A stretch of DNA of 64,000 bases from Moringa oleifera (taxonomy: Eukaryota; Streptophyta; Magnoliopsida; Brassicales; Moringaceae): assembly GCA_021397835.1 (NCBI GenBank), contig JAJFZO010000229.1, positions 1,550,001 to 1,614,000 of the forward strand, in the 5' to 3' direction. Position 1 is the first letter of the stretch. Each line of letters starts with the position of its first letter. The notes under the pieces were generated by a model that was not told where the DNA came from, searched no databases, and saw only the letters and a program-made list of their open reading frames with translations. Shown in pieces: positions 22,280 through 34,500 of this stretch. The position numbers were made by a program, and so were the translations under genes.

Positions 22280-22308
<29 letters not shown>
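22280..22308. repeat. TA microsatellite
   Basis: About fourteen TA units at the inner edge of the right-hand LTR of the old composite; the mirrored position at 15550-15556 has only a short TA run. Confidence 0.85.
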
Positions 22309-22311
<3 letters not shown>

Positions 22312-23700
22312 TTTATCTTTTGCTTAAGAAATCTAGATCAGTCTAGATTTTTGGATATATCTTACCTTAGCTAGTGCCAAGATCTTCATATATTCTTCTT
22401 ATCATGTTTGCCTAAAATGTCTCCCAATATACAATATCGTCATATATTCTTTCCACCATATCCACTTAAAACCTTTCTTGAGATACCTGCGAATTGGGAA
22501 TTTTCACGGACCCTAAAAGGAAAGTCTTTATCCTAAAGCGTATAAAAAGGCACTGTAGCATACTTTAAAAATATACAATATAATATAATGATTATTTTTC
22601 AAAAGACAATGACTCACTTGGTATTAGAGCCTCTCTCTACTTTTTTTTTTTTTTTTAGGTTCTTCAAGGTTCTAGCTCTTCATAACCAATTATATAATTT
22701 TAAGTGATAACACATAGAATTCTATACTCATATTCTTATTTGGTTTTGGCCTGCTCATCTAGTCCATACCTATTCAAAAAAGCCTTTCAATCCTTTAATC
22801 AGCAATGGCATGCCAAGCTCTACATATGTATACCATCCTTCTAATGTAATAAATCTTAGCTTAAACAAAGAGTAAAGGATGTTGAAAAATTTAAATACCA
22901 AATCCCTATTTGATGAGATTAAAATCAAATCCCTAAAACTAGAAAATGATAATAATTAATGTAAGAACCCAAACAATCATAAGAACACAAAATTTATAGC
23001 AGTTCACATTCATTTAAGAGTCACTTTCACTTTATGGTCACCACACAAAACTTTTTCACTACATACGAAAATAAGTTATGAGAGAGATAATTTGTTTTTT
23101 TTTAAATACCCTTGTAACGCCCTTTATATGATAAAATGTAGGGCTTTAAAAATTTTCCATTCATATAATAAAATCTAAGGTTAACAATACATGTGTGAAA
23201 GCCTCAAAATACTCTTATATATAAATTGTTCTCCACACATACTTAACAAACTAATGAACAAAGGACGCTCAGGTTAATATTCTACAGCACATAACAAATT
23301 CATTTTATTGCTACTTTGGTAACATATTTAGATTGATTCATGTCATGTAATACTATCCTCTTTTCTGTTAATTTCAGATTTGACTTTAACAACTTTAGAA
23401 ATATTAAATGCAGCATTGAACTATAAACTAACCTCATTTATGAACCAAGTCAAAAAAGGGGAGATGATGGAAGCAGGTGAAGCCAAAACTTGAGTTTGTG
23501 TAGTTCATAGAGAATGAATTTATCCTCATCAAAAATAAAAATAAAAACATCATTGAAGACTCGAGCAATTCTTGATCATCTTGCTTGGGGTAATGAAACA
23601 TTGACTAGTTTAATTAGTCTCATCTATAAATAAAATTGATTTGCCATTCAAGATCACTCACCTCTCAGCCAAGCAAGAATTTGGAAGAACTAATGATATA

Positions 23701-24157
23701 ATGGCGATGAAAGTTATTTATTTCCTAGCATGCCTCGCTCTCTTGGCTTTGGCATTTCCTTTTGCCATTACTTCTCATCCTAATGTTACTACCAATGCTA
23801 ATAATGCTGGTATGCACTAAACCCTTCCAAGTGTTTTTAAAAGCATTAGTCCTTTGTATTTACTTTTATATTTATACATGGCAGGTTATTAATCCTAGCA
23901 TCTTTACCCCTTATGTTCTTAGTGTTTTGAATACAAAATTTTGGAAGGACCTAAAAGTCGCCAAAGTAGATGTCTTCTTCTTTTTAAGGCTTAACATCCC
24001 CAAAAGCATAACAAATCAGATTGGATTAAATACCATTGTCGTTAACGTCAATGAGATAGTAGGACTCAACACTCTTATAATATCTTTGGTTGGTATCGAT
24101 TATGCACTAAGTGGTCAAAACGCACAATGGTGTCATACTAATAAAATGGTGTCTTAA
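23701..24157 (+). pseudogene. Germin-like protein pseudogene (GLP3)
   Basis: Paralogue of GLP6. Exon 1 starts ATGGCGATGAAAG (23701) and encodes a signal peptide, but it has lost the DPSPLQDFC segment with the first disulfide Cys, leaving a short HPNVTTNANNA stretch before the donor at about 23811. Exon 2 begins near 23925; a small change after the acceptor gives TGA at the third codon. The second Cys (FCKDP) is Trp. Downstream frames keep LNIPKSITNQIGL and GLNTLIISLVGIDYA, then break off just before the first metal-binding His and end with TAA. All metal ligands are gone. A TATA box survives at 23625-23632. Confidence 0.92.
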
Positions 24158-25860
24158 GATTATTGGTTCAACTCGGCTGCAAAAGTTACCACGAAAGCTA
24201 AAGAAATCAATTCAAAAAATTAAAGTGGAAACTTCAAAGTGCATTATGAAGTCGCTTTCCTTGAGATGTTATTTGCCCTCATTAATCGTGATGCACTAAG
24301 CATATATATCTCTAAGACATAATGAAACTTGAGTTTATTTGTTTGCTTTGTGCAACGATGTAAATAAACCTAAAACATCTTTGAAATGTAGTAAGTCTTT
24401 TAGGTATTAATATTCTATTTGTTAAAACGATATAATATTGGATTTGATCTTTAAAAAGTATACAAGTAGGAATAGAACTTCTACGTTCAAGAGGATAATA
24501 AGAGATAAAGAGAATTCTTGCTTCAATGCCTGAGTGAATCAAATGTTCATGATGAAACATTTATACATATATAACATATTGTTAGTATCTTTTCAACATG
24601 GGTCATATCTTTTAATGATGGTTCATGTTTTTTCATTTTCAATCATTAAAAGTCTTAATCAATAGTTCATATTTGACTGGTTACATCCATTTCCAATCAA
24701 TAAAATTGTATGCATCAACACACATATATATTGGTTTTAGGACAAGGCCACCTAGACGGTGACTTAGGACCCTACTTTTGAGTAGGGCTCCTCTTGAACT
24801 CTTTTCATTTTTAAATGATTTTTAAGTAGATAATAATTTGTATAAGTTTTGATTTTTTTTTAATTTATTCAAATTTATAATAATTTTTTAATTTTTTTCA
24901 ATTTTTCAAAATTTGTCTCCTTAATAGTGTTTAATTTTTAACCTCTAAAATTAAATTATTAAATTTGATAATTATTACAATTGATTGTAAGGTGGATTTA
25001 TAAAAAAAAATTAACTATTAATTAATTTTCAATCAAAATTTAATTATTTTATTTTATTTTATTTTATTTATATAATCATCTTTTATTTATTGTAAATAAA
25101 TTTTTAATGATGAAAATTCATCATTTAATTCTTTCATATGATATTTTAATTTTGTATCTGTTAATTGTATGATTTAGAAAACCAAGTGATTTGTAAAAAT
25201 ATTGTTATAATCTTGAAAAATTTCTAAAGGAAGATGTGATATTATGTCATTAGTGATTTAAATTTATTTGATGAATTAAAAATCTTGAAAAAAATTATAA
25301 ACAAAAATAAAAGACCACTTAAAATGGTAAATTTTATAAAAATAAATTATTTTTTATACATAAATTATTTGCGAAAACTTATTAAGAATACATATATTAA
25401 AATTAACAAGAATTTTCTTGTGTTCAATTACGTAATAAAAGAATTGAATTAGTTATTTACTAATTTAGAATGTTTTATTACCATGAATTGAATATAAATT
25501 TTTAAATAATATTTTATATTTTAAAAATAAACAAATAAAAAATATTTTTATCTAAAAATAAGTGTGGGAGCCTATATTTATAATTTTGCTTTAGATCCCT
25601 ACTTATTTAGAGCCATCTCAATCAACACATAATACAGGTTGAGCACATATTCAAATACGTGTTTACATACGTTTTTGACGTGTTTTCGGATATATTTTTT
25701 ATATATTTTTTACATGTCATTTGATATGAATTTTGTGGCATTATGTATCAAATATATTTGTTTGTTATTATTATTCTTATTTAAAAAACTTCAACAATGT
25801 TTACTGTCAAATTAGAAAAGATCAGTGAAAAATTTTGATTCTATTATCAATATTATCAAC
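24158..25860. other. AT-rich spacer between duplication blocks, possible decayed DNA element
   Basis: No gene. The stretch 24760-25620 is very AT-rich and is bounded by short imperfect inverted sequences with GGACCCTACTTTTGAGTAGGGC-like and TAAGTAGGGATC-like character. That could be the ends of a non-autonomous DNA transposon, but no target duplication was found. Confidence 0.35.
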
Positions 25861-26237
25861 AAAGAGATGCTTTGCCCCATGATTCTTTAACCCTCTCAGC
25901 CAAGCTACACCTTAGAAGCATTCAGAATATAGAGTACTTCCAGTGTTTCACTTTCATGCTTTTGATACAATGTTGTTATCAATGTTGTTGTAAAATTTCC
26001 TGTCTACTTTTGGACCACTGCTTGTCCCGAAAAAAAGACAGAGATCTTGTCTGCGAGGGAGGAGGAAGAGAGCGCACAAATTGTCATATTTTATTAACTG
26101 CAAATCAACATAGAAATTGTTGCAAGAGCAACCGCCTTTATTGTGTTAGGAATATGTTGTTTTGATCATCCTGGGACAAGGAAATAATCAAAACAATTTA
26201 TTCTACTTTATTGGTAGTTTATTTGATATGTTTTCTC

Positions 26238-27036
26238 TTAGTCGGTGTTCATCCAGAACTTTGATTGCAGCTGCTTCACCAACTTGTTGTCCAGCTGGAA
26301 TGCCTTAGCAAGAACATCAGGATTGATGGCTGGATTAGACCCGAAGACAGATTTTGCAATTGTAACAACTCCTGGATTTTGGCTACTCAGACCAGCAAAG
26401 GCAACTGCATTAGTCTTTCCAGTGTTGAATTGGAAATGAATGAGTCCTACAGGGAACACGAAAACATCTCCAGGGTACAAGATTTTGGTGAACAGGCGAT
26501 TATCATCCTGGTTGGATGAGACAAAGCCAACGTACAGAGTTCCCTCCAGGACTACAAGGATCTCGCTGGCTCGTGGGTGAGTGTGGGGTGGGTTCTGGCC
26601 GCCCGGTGCATAGTCAATACGAACCAAGGATATGCCAAGAGTGTTCAGTCCTGCTATCTGATTGACGTTAACTGCAGTGACATTTGATCCAATCTGATTT
26701 GCTGTACTTCTGGGGCTGTTAAGCCCTGAAAGGAAGAAATCGTCTGCCTTGGCGAGTTTTGGGTCCTTACAGAATTTTCCATTCACAAACACTGAAAAAA
26801 AAAGCGGGGTAGAAACACCAGGGTCAGTAAGCTGCCATGTATAAGTGTAAAAGCAAATACAAAGAACTATTGCTTACAAGAACACTTGGAAGAGCTTGGT
26901 GCATACCAGTATTTTTAGGGTCATTTGTAGCCACACAGAAGTCCTGGAGAGGACTAGGATCAGATGCAGAGGCAAAAGGGAATGCCAAAGCCAAGAGAGC
27001 AATGCCCGCCAGGAAACAAACAGCTTTCATCTCCAT
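26238..27036 (-). CDS. Germin-like protein, 227-residue type (GLP4)
   Basis: Two exons, 27036-26907 and 26791-26238, with a 115-base GT-AG intron in phase 1. The signal peptide [20 protein letters not shown] is cut near ASA/SDPSP. Cys34 and Cys51 are the disulfide pair and NVT a glycosylation site. Box 1 [12 protein letters not shown] gives His113, His115 and Glu120; box 2 [16 protein letters not shown] gives His162. A complete cupin metal site and an intact frame to TAA suggest a secreted, hexameric Mn-cupin of GLP subfamily 1; the catalytic activity is not predictable. It is the intact twin of GLP1. A change to LNSPRST is seen where paralogues read LNIPRST. Confidence 0.95.
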
Positions 27037-27103
27037 TACTCTATTAGTTCTTCGAAGTCCTTGCTTGGTTGTTGGGTGAGTAAACTTGCATGGCAATCAA
27101 TCC

Positions 27104-27111
27104 TATTTATA
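27104..27111 (-). promoter_or_regulatory. TATA box of GLP4
   Basis: TATAAATA on the minus strand, 68 bases upstream of the ATG. Confidence 0.75.
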
Positions 27112-27761
27112 GATAAGATCCATTGAACCAGTCCGTGTTGCATTATTCCAAGCAATTAACAGTTGCCTAGTCGTCTTCAAGCCATTCTTCATCACCTACA
27201 CAGATCGAAGTCTTCTCTGATCGTGTGTTTAGATCAAGTCTCCTTTCTGACTTGGTATATAAATTATTATCTCTAGTTGCAAATATATAAAATCTAGAGT
27301 TGTTAGACATTGTTAGATGATCAAGACAGATCAAATTCTATATGATCACTGTTGCAGACAAGCTAATGGAATTAAATATTATCTAATGTAATGCATCATC
27401 AGACACATGAAGGCAGACAGGCTGCAAAGTAGTAATGGAATAAATCCATATTGCCATAACTTTAGTAAAAGATAGCCTGAAACTTTATCCAATTTTCATA
27501 TGAGTTTAGGAATCAGTCCATTTTAGGCCCAACAGGAACTGCTAAGGGCTGGTTGTCTGTGTGAGTTTGAGAGGAGTAAGAATAAACTAAAAACTTTTAT
27601 TAAACTGAAGTCAACAAGGATATTGGTACAGAAGCAACCAATTTATTACATTTTAATTGCGAAAATTATTGTTCTAGATCATAATTGGAGGCAGAAGATT
27701 ATGGAAAGTGACTAAATTAGTAATAACTTCATTAAAAATATTTAGTCTGAATTGTCATTCA

Positions 27762-28594
27762 TCACCAAGACTTTGATTGCAGCTGTGTCACCACGTTCTT
27801 GTTAAGTTGGAAAGCCTTAGTAAGAACATCAGGATTAATGGCTGGATTAGACCCGAAGACCGATTTTGCAATTGTAACAACTCCTGGATTTTGGCTGCTC
27901 ACAGCAGCAAAGGCAACAGCATTTGTGTTTCCCATGTTGAATAGGAAGTGAATGAGTCCTACAGGGAACACGAAAACATCTCCAGGGTACAAGATTTTGG
28001 TGAACAGACGATTGCTGTCCTGATTGGGTGAAACAAAGCCTACATAAAGAGATCCCTCCATGACTACTAGGATCTCGCTTGCTCGTGGATGACTGTGGGG
28101 TGGGTTCAAGCCGCCTGGTGCAAAGTCAATACGAGCAAACGATATACCAAGAGTGTTCAGCCCTGGTATCTGCTGAACAGTTACTACAGTACCGTTCGAA
28201 CCAACACGATTTTCAGTGTTTCCAGGGATGTTAAGCCCTGAAAAGAAGAAATCATCTGCCTGAGCAAGCTTCGGGTCCTTGCAGAACATTCCATTCACAA
28301 ACACTGAAAAAAGATGATAAAGAAAGAATGGTCAGTAACCTGCCATGCATAATTATATAAGAAAATGCAACCAAAATATTGCTTTCAAGCCACATATCAT
28401 TTAGTAATTTCAACAGATTCTTAATATTTTCAGGAAACTTGGAAGAGCTTTTAGAGTCATTGGTGCTTACTAGCATTGTTGGGGTCACTGATAGCTACAC
28501 AGAAGTCCTGGAGAGAGCTAGGATCAGAGGCAGTGGCAAAAGGCAATGCCAAAGCCAAGAGAGCAACGCCTGCAATGAAATGAACAATTTCCAT
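27762..28594 (-). CDS. Germin-like protein, 221-residue type (GLP5)
   Basis: Two exons, 28594-28471 and 28303-27762, with a 167-base GT-AG intron. The start [20 protein letters not shown] is a signal peptide. Cys32 and Cys49 pair; NGT is a glycosylation site. His111, His113, Glu118 and His160 complete the metal site ([12 protein letters not shown] and [16 protein letters not shown]). It ends KSW-TGA like its block-1 twin GLP2, from which it differs at scattered residues (for example NGT for NST, SPNQ for SSNQ, AQAD for AKAD). The intact frame and retained ligands argue that both twins are under selection. Transcribed in tandem with GLP4 about 0.7 kb away. Confidence 0.95.
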
Positions 28595-28666
28595 GGTGAT
28601 GACACTATAGTTCTTCCAAGTTATTGCTTAGTTGAGGTGTGAGACATCATGCATGGCACTCAATTC

Positions 28667-28674
28667 TATTTATA
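28667..28674 (-). promoter_or_regulatory. TATA box of GLP5
   Basis: TATAAATA on the minus strand, 73 bases upstream of the ATG. Confidence 0.75.
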
Positions 28675-28699
28675 GATGACGAGACTCATTGCACCACTC

Positions 28700-30240
28700 C
28701 ATGGTTGCTTGCTCTAAGCACATTAAGAGTTCTTAAGTCTTCAGTGGCCTCGTAGTTTCTAATTCAAGGAAGAGTGATTCTCAATCAACTACAAAAACTC
28801 AAGTTTCCTCTTCATGTGCTCCTATCGATGCCATCAGCGACTTTGTATGTAAACAAGGCTGCTTTCAAGCACTTTTTCAAAATTGTCCGCTTGAATATTG
28901 CTGTAGTCAAATCCAAAATGAACTGAGAAAGGATTGCTTTCCAGGAAATTTACATGCATTGCATTAGAAGTAACTTGAGCACCAGTACAACACCCATACT
29001 TTCATTCTATAAGATATTTCATGTAGGCATTTTAGCAACCATGCAAGATCCAACGATGCGGATTTATACAGGACATGACTGCTTAAATACCAAGTAATTG
29101 ACAATATGTGCAAGTCTCCCTTAAAATTCTAAACTGTAGCAGATTTTGGTCAGCTCATCTAATCTAAAACCAATTGAAAAAGCTTTTTCAATCATCTCAC
29201 TAAACTAGCATACCAGGTAAGCTATTGTTCCCTTTAATATTGATTGCATACTGCACTATTTTATTCTTTAGCAGCTTTAAAATATGGATATATAGTATGT
29301 TACTGATGAATTTGTAATCGATATGAGATTTATTCCACCCTTTGTGATTTAGCTGAAACAAAGGGTATACAGGAAATCACAAAGGGTATACAGGAATGAA
29401 TGAGGGAGACCGGAGGAGCTGGAACGGGCCGATATTGTGCAGCACATTTGCTTGCAAGTAGGTTTATTCTATTACTACTTGGGCAGCCTGCCTACGTTAC
29501 TATTGTTTGACGTACATGGTTAGTCAATGATCGATAATTCACAAGTGACTGGATACATGAAGTAATTAGATACATGTACAACTAGATATATAAGCGACTC
29601 TTAAACTATCACACGCTCCAATATGAATTAATTACAAGTTTTTCCTCTCAACAATTCTAAGTATTTTTGGCCTAAAAAAATATTAACTTTATGCAATTTA
29701 TAGTGTCAAATACTACTATCTGATCCATATGTGTAAACCTCATTTGATGTTGTCATTCTTGTCATTTTTTTGTTTTTATCAATGATTAATAAGTGTCATA
29801 TAAACTAGCCAATATGTAGAAGACAATCCTCTCTGTGTTAAATTCAGATTTGACCATAGCAACTTTAGAAATATAAAATATGGCGATGTCAACAACTAGA
29901 GGAGGATAAAAGTAGATTCGTTTATATGCAAGTCAAAATGGGAATTGATCTAAGCACATGAAGGGCAACCTTCAATTTGTGTAGTTGATGGAGAATGAAT
30001 CCTCCTTGAAATAGAAAATGGACACCACTGAAGATAGTAACTCTTTCAACTGCTTGGAGAACAAGTTCCTGTTTGGTCCCAAAATGGATTGAATTTTACT
30101 GACCTGCCTGAGTCATTAATGATGGCAGGAAATTAACGATTCTTGGAGTTAATTTGGTGATTCATGCAAGTATAAATCTTGTCCAGTGCACATAATATCA
30201 GATTAGTTGTTGAGCCCAACTTAGTTATCCAAGGCTTATT
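28700..30240. other. GLP5 upstream region and duplicated spacer, no gene
   Basis: Matches block 1 at 9300-11055 and 13600-13930 in the same order. It carries no coding sequence. A short local duplication, GAAACAAAGGGTATACAGGAA and neighbours, lies at 29350-29395. Confidence 0.6.
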
Positions 30241-30749
30241 AGAGTATGTGTTATATCAGAATCATTTTATCTGGATAATGTACTTCAATTTTATTTGTCA
30301 AATAAAGTTATATGCATGGCGAGCTCAATTAAAAATTTTAAAAAGGTGATCATAGATCACAAGTAAAATAATAACTGAGATCTAAAAATTGTATAATTGC
30401 AGTAACTTACAGTAACTATTTTTAAAAAACTGATTTTATCTTATTATAACTACTTTTTTCTTGGAAAAAAAAATTGTTTTCAAGTTGTAGATATTTTCAA
30501 CTTCTTACAGTATCTAAGGCATATTTCTAAGGTTTCTTACGTCTTTGATGCTGCAAACTCCCAATTTTTTTGTCAACAATCAAACTTTTATTGCACCAAA
30601 TCCTGAAGAATTTTTCTAAGCCATATTGCATGCATGATTTGCTGTTACAGTTGCAGCATTAAACTCAGTTTTTGTAGTGCTTTAAGCTGTGATTTTTTGC
30701 TTTTTTGAACATCAATTGATCACCCCTTTAATCAAAATTAAAGTAATAA

Positions 30750-33700
30750 CCAATTGTACTCTTTATATCATCAACTCAACATGTCCAATCACTGTAAGAA
30801 AAACTTGTTAATTAACTTAAAATTCAGACATTCTTTCATACTTAACACCATAGTCAATAGTTATTTTGATGTATCAAATAATATGTTTAGCACCGTGCAT
30901 GTGTTCCTCATTTGTAGAGTCATAAACCTGGATAAGAGACTCGCAGCTTGTACAATATCAAGTCTGAAAGCAATAAGATATATGAGGCATCCAAATTAAA
31001 CTCTAATAATGGTTCTCATTCACCTTGGCAACTCCATCATCCTTATAATATTTGACTCTAGGTTGCATAGGAGTATCAATATACTTATAACCTTTGATAT
31101 AAAACTTTTTTAGAATCTCTTTGGCATATTTGCACTAACTGATGAAGATTTTATTTTTTTATTTGTCTCACTTCTAGTCCAAGAAAGTAAAACATCAATC
31201 CCAAGTTAGTCATCTTGCATTCCTTTAATGTTTCAGCTTTGAAAGTATCAACAAGCACTTGATTACTTCCTATGACCTAAAGATCTTCAATATAAACAAA
31301 AACAATATAAATTAGCATCTTCATATATATATATATATGTATATATATAGTTGCTTTACTTAGACTTTTAATGAAGTTTAAACTTACTAGGTGCTCATTA
31401 ATATATTGGAGCATGCTTGACACCATACAAAACTTTCTTTAATAAATACTCCTTTTACTTTTGCACTAGCTCAACAAAGCCTTTAGGTTGTTAAACATAA
31501 ATCTCTTCCTCTAAGAGACTATTTAAAAATATAGATTTCATATTTAATTGGAAAACTTTTCAACCATTTAATTTTGTGCTATAATAGCAAGCAATAAACT
31601 TATAGTGTCAAGGCTTACCACAAAAGCAAAAGTTTCAGAGCAATCTTCACCAAAAACTTATGCATGAGCTTTCACAACAAGCCAAGCTTTATATATTAAC
31701 TAATCCATCAGAATTATACTTTATCTTGAAAACCACCCTTTTGAACCCATCCTTTTCATTTTAAGGTCTTTTAATAAGTTTCTACGTCTAATTTTCTTCA
31801 ATCATTTGAAGCTTTTCTCCATAGTAGCTTTCCATTTTGACTCCAATATTCCTTCATTAACACATGCTGGTTCACATGCTATAATGTCGTATCTTACATA
31901 AATATCAGAGAGTAATCAATTGCCTCTGATTGGCTCATCGCCAACATCTTTTTGATTTGCTTGCAATCGACCAAAATGTTGATCTTCAACACTTACTTTC
32001 CATTCCCATTGTTTTATCTCCATAAAAATAATATTTTTGCTAATGATGATCTTCTTTGTTTAAGTTCGAAGTATTCTATAGGCCTTAATGTGTTGCTATA
32101 ACCTATGAAGATTTTAGACTCAGACTTCTTGTTCAGCTTGTCTCCTTTAACCTGAGGAATATAAAAGAAACACAAATAAACAAAAAATTTTAAAATTTGA
32201 CGTGGAACGTTTACAACTATACCATGCTTTATAAGGTGTTTGATTGTTGAGTTTTCCTATAGGTAATATGTTTAGCAAAAAAACAGCAGTATTGGCTGCC
32301 TTTACCAAAAATCTTTTAGCAAATCTTTCTCATGTAGCAAACAACGAATCATCTCCATAATGGTTCCATTTTTTCTTTCACCAACTCCATTTTGCTATGG
32401 AGTATAAAGAGCAATATTTTGATGCTAAATTGCAGCCTCTTCACAAAATCTATTGAAATTTTCTGAGATGTACTCTTTGTTATTTTCTGACCTTAACAAC
32501 ATCATCTTACAACCACTTTGGTTTTCTACTAAAATTTTAAATCTTTAGAATATAGAAGCTACTTTAGACTTGAACTTGAGAAAGTATATCCAATACATTC
32601 TTGTTAAATCATCTATAAAGGCAACATAATACTTATTGTCTTTGAGTGGTAGCGTTCTAAATGACCCTTTAATATTTGTATGCACTAGTTAAAGCTTGTG
32701 AGAAGCCTTCCAAGTCTTTTGTGAAAAAGATAGCTTTTTTTACTTACCAAATTGAGCAAGTTTACAACTTGAGATACTTTCTTCCAAGGGCCCCAAGCAA
32801 CATAATACTTATTGTCTTTAAGTGATAGCATTGTAAATGACCTTCTAATGTTTGTATGCACTAGTTGAAGCTTATGAGAAGCACTCCAAGTCTTTTGTGA
32901 AAAAGATAGCTTTCTCTACTTACCAAATTGAGCAAGGTTGACAACTTGAGATACTTTCTTCCAAGGGATCCAAGCCTTGCACTAGTTTATGTTTTTGAAT
33001 TAAAAGAAATGTAAAATGATGACAATGCCCTAAATTTTTATGCCAAAGGTTAGTAACGCTTGCGAAAGCTTGGTATGCAAATTGCACTTTCCCCATCAAA
33101 TCAAATGAGAAGCTTTTCCCCTTCATTTTAAGGGTAAATACTTCTAGCCTTTTTGCATCTTTGATTACACATGTTCTAGTCTAAAAATGCACTTTAAAAC
33201 ATTTCTTAAGTAATTGACTAACACTTAACAAATTATGATCAATATCAGAAATATGTAACATATCACTAATCACTTTAACACTAGAAAGAATTTGAATTGC
33301 AATAGAACCTTTACCTTTAACAGACATTTAATCCCTATGTTCTAACTTTGACATTAGAAGTTGATGTTTTATCAAGTTTTTGAAAAATTCAGCATTATTG
33401 GTCATGTGATTTATACAACCTCAATCTACTAACCAAAGTTCCACTTTTGCTGCTCTTTACATAGTAAGAAGCCACAAATAATTAATTGTTCTTCCTCCTT
33501 CGCTTTACTCACAATTGAGTTTCATTTACTTATTGCTTCCTTTTATATCTACAAATTTTTTCCCCATCATCCATTTGGTTGCATTTATTACACTTTGCAT
33601 CAAGTTTGCTCGAACACTTAAAATGAAGATGATTGGTTTTGCCACAATGTTGATATGAAGGATGATTGACCCTTTTGTTGTAATTTCCACCATTGTTACT

Positions 33701-34500
33701 TGCATCACTACTACTTGTGTCATGAGTTCTATTGTTGCTAGCATCAACTCTTGAATTGCTTTTGTTTTTCTTTCACTTTTTTTTCTTGCCTTTGCTAGAT
33801 TCATGGGCTTGTAGTTTGACTTTCATGGCAACTTCCAAAGCATTATTTTCTCTTATCTGCCTTATTTACTCATGAGCTTCCATAACACTAAGAAGCTTTA
33901 CCAATGTGATCTCTATAAGATCTTTGACTTCCTCCAATGCAAAAATCTTGACTTCAAACCTTTCACACAAAGTCACTAGAATTTATTCAATTATTTTGTT
34001 GTCAAGCATATCTTGACCAATAAGTCTAAGCTTGTTGACGATTTCTAGCAACCTATCTCTGTTACTCACTTGACGATTTCAGAGTCTTTCATCCTTTACA
34101 ACTCAAACTCTATCCTAAGATTTAAGACTCGAACGATTCTGATTCTTTCGTTGCCTTACAATTTAGATTTGAGATACTCCCGTATTTGAAAAGTTGATCT
34201 TCGTAAATAAATTTTCAAACACAATTGAATATTAGTAAGTTTAATTTAGCCTTAAATTTCTTGAAGGTTCTCTCTTGATGATCTTGATTTGCTGCAATGT
34301 AAGATTTTTAGTAACGGTAGAATTTCTAGTTCTTCTATCATTACATCTCAAAAATCTCAAGCTGCAAGTAAGCAATCATCTTCAAAGCCCATGAATGGTA
34401 ATTTTCATCGGTGAATGTCATAGGTGGAACCGGTGCAAAGTTCTTTGAAGTCATAATACTCATTCAAGTTATATGAGTTGAAACAAAATTTTGTTTGATC
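30750..34500 (-). pseudogene. Copia gag-pol relic
   Basis: Reading leftwards on the minus strand: a gag zinc-knuckle region with CGKTNHLHFKC and CNKCNQM (about 33680-33560); the pre-integrase motif LWHKNLGHC (about 33060-33020); integrase with YTPQQNGVGERKNGTIMEM (about 32420-32340) and FIGYS; reverse transcriptase with ARLVVK-like and SETFA stretches (about 31720-31640) and GSNQVLVDTFKAE (about 31270-31230); then RNase H-side pieces. Integrase SDNG reads SENN. Many stops make it inactive. Confidence 0.85.
31326..31349. repeat. TA-rich microsatellite inside the Copia relic
   Basis: A run of TA units interrupted by GT, within the reverse transcriptase part of the relic. Confidence 0.8.

Larger units (their letters stand above)
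15155..22713. mobile_element. Inverted pair of old LTR elements, interrupted by the Copia insertion
   Basis: Three diverged LTR-like copies are present: about 15160-15565 (minus), 21115-21445 (plus) and 22310-22713 (plus). Each has a CTATAAAAAGGCA-type TATA region. The plus copy at 21115-21445 is followed by a gypsy-like primer-binding stretch, TTTGGCACCATCTGTGGG (21443-21460). Internal DNA at 15570-15684 plus 20744-21080 is the inverted match of 21820-22280. The outer edges coincide with an uninterrupted stretch in block 2 (near 35405-35430), so the whole composite is absent from block 2. No gag or pol is seen in it. Confidence 0.68.
6660..24160. repeat. Segmental duplication, block 1 (GLP triad, expanded by transposons)
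   Basis: Collinear with block 2 (25860-36840). Matched landmarks are: GLP1/GLP4, GLP2/GLP5, the stretch 10080-10245 with 29350-29540, 10980-11055 with 29690-29765, 13620-13930 with 29860-30110, 14860-15140 with 35130-35410, 22730-22880 with 35425-35570, and GLP3/GLP6. The extra length comes from LTR elements at about 11060-13590, 14307-14813 and 15155-22713, and from an unmatched 0.6 kb at about 10250-10870. Boundaries are estimated by eye. Confidence 0.85.
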
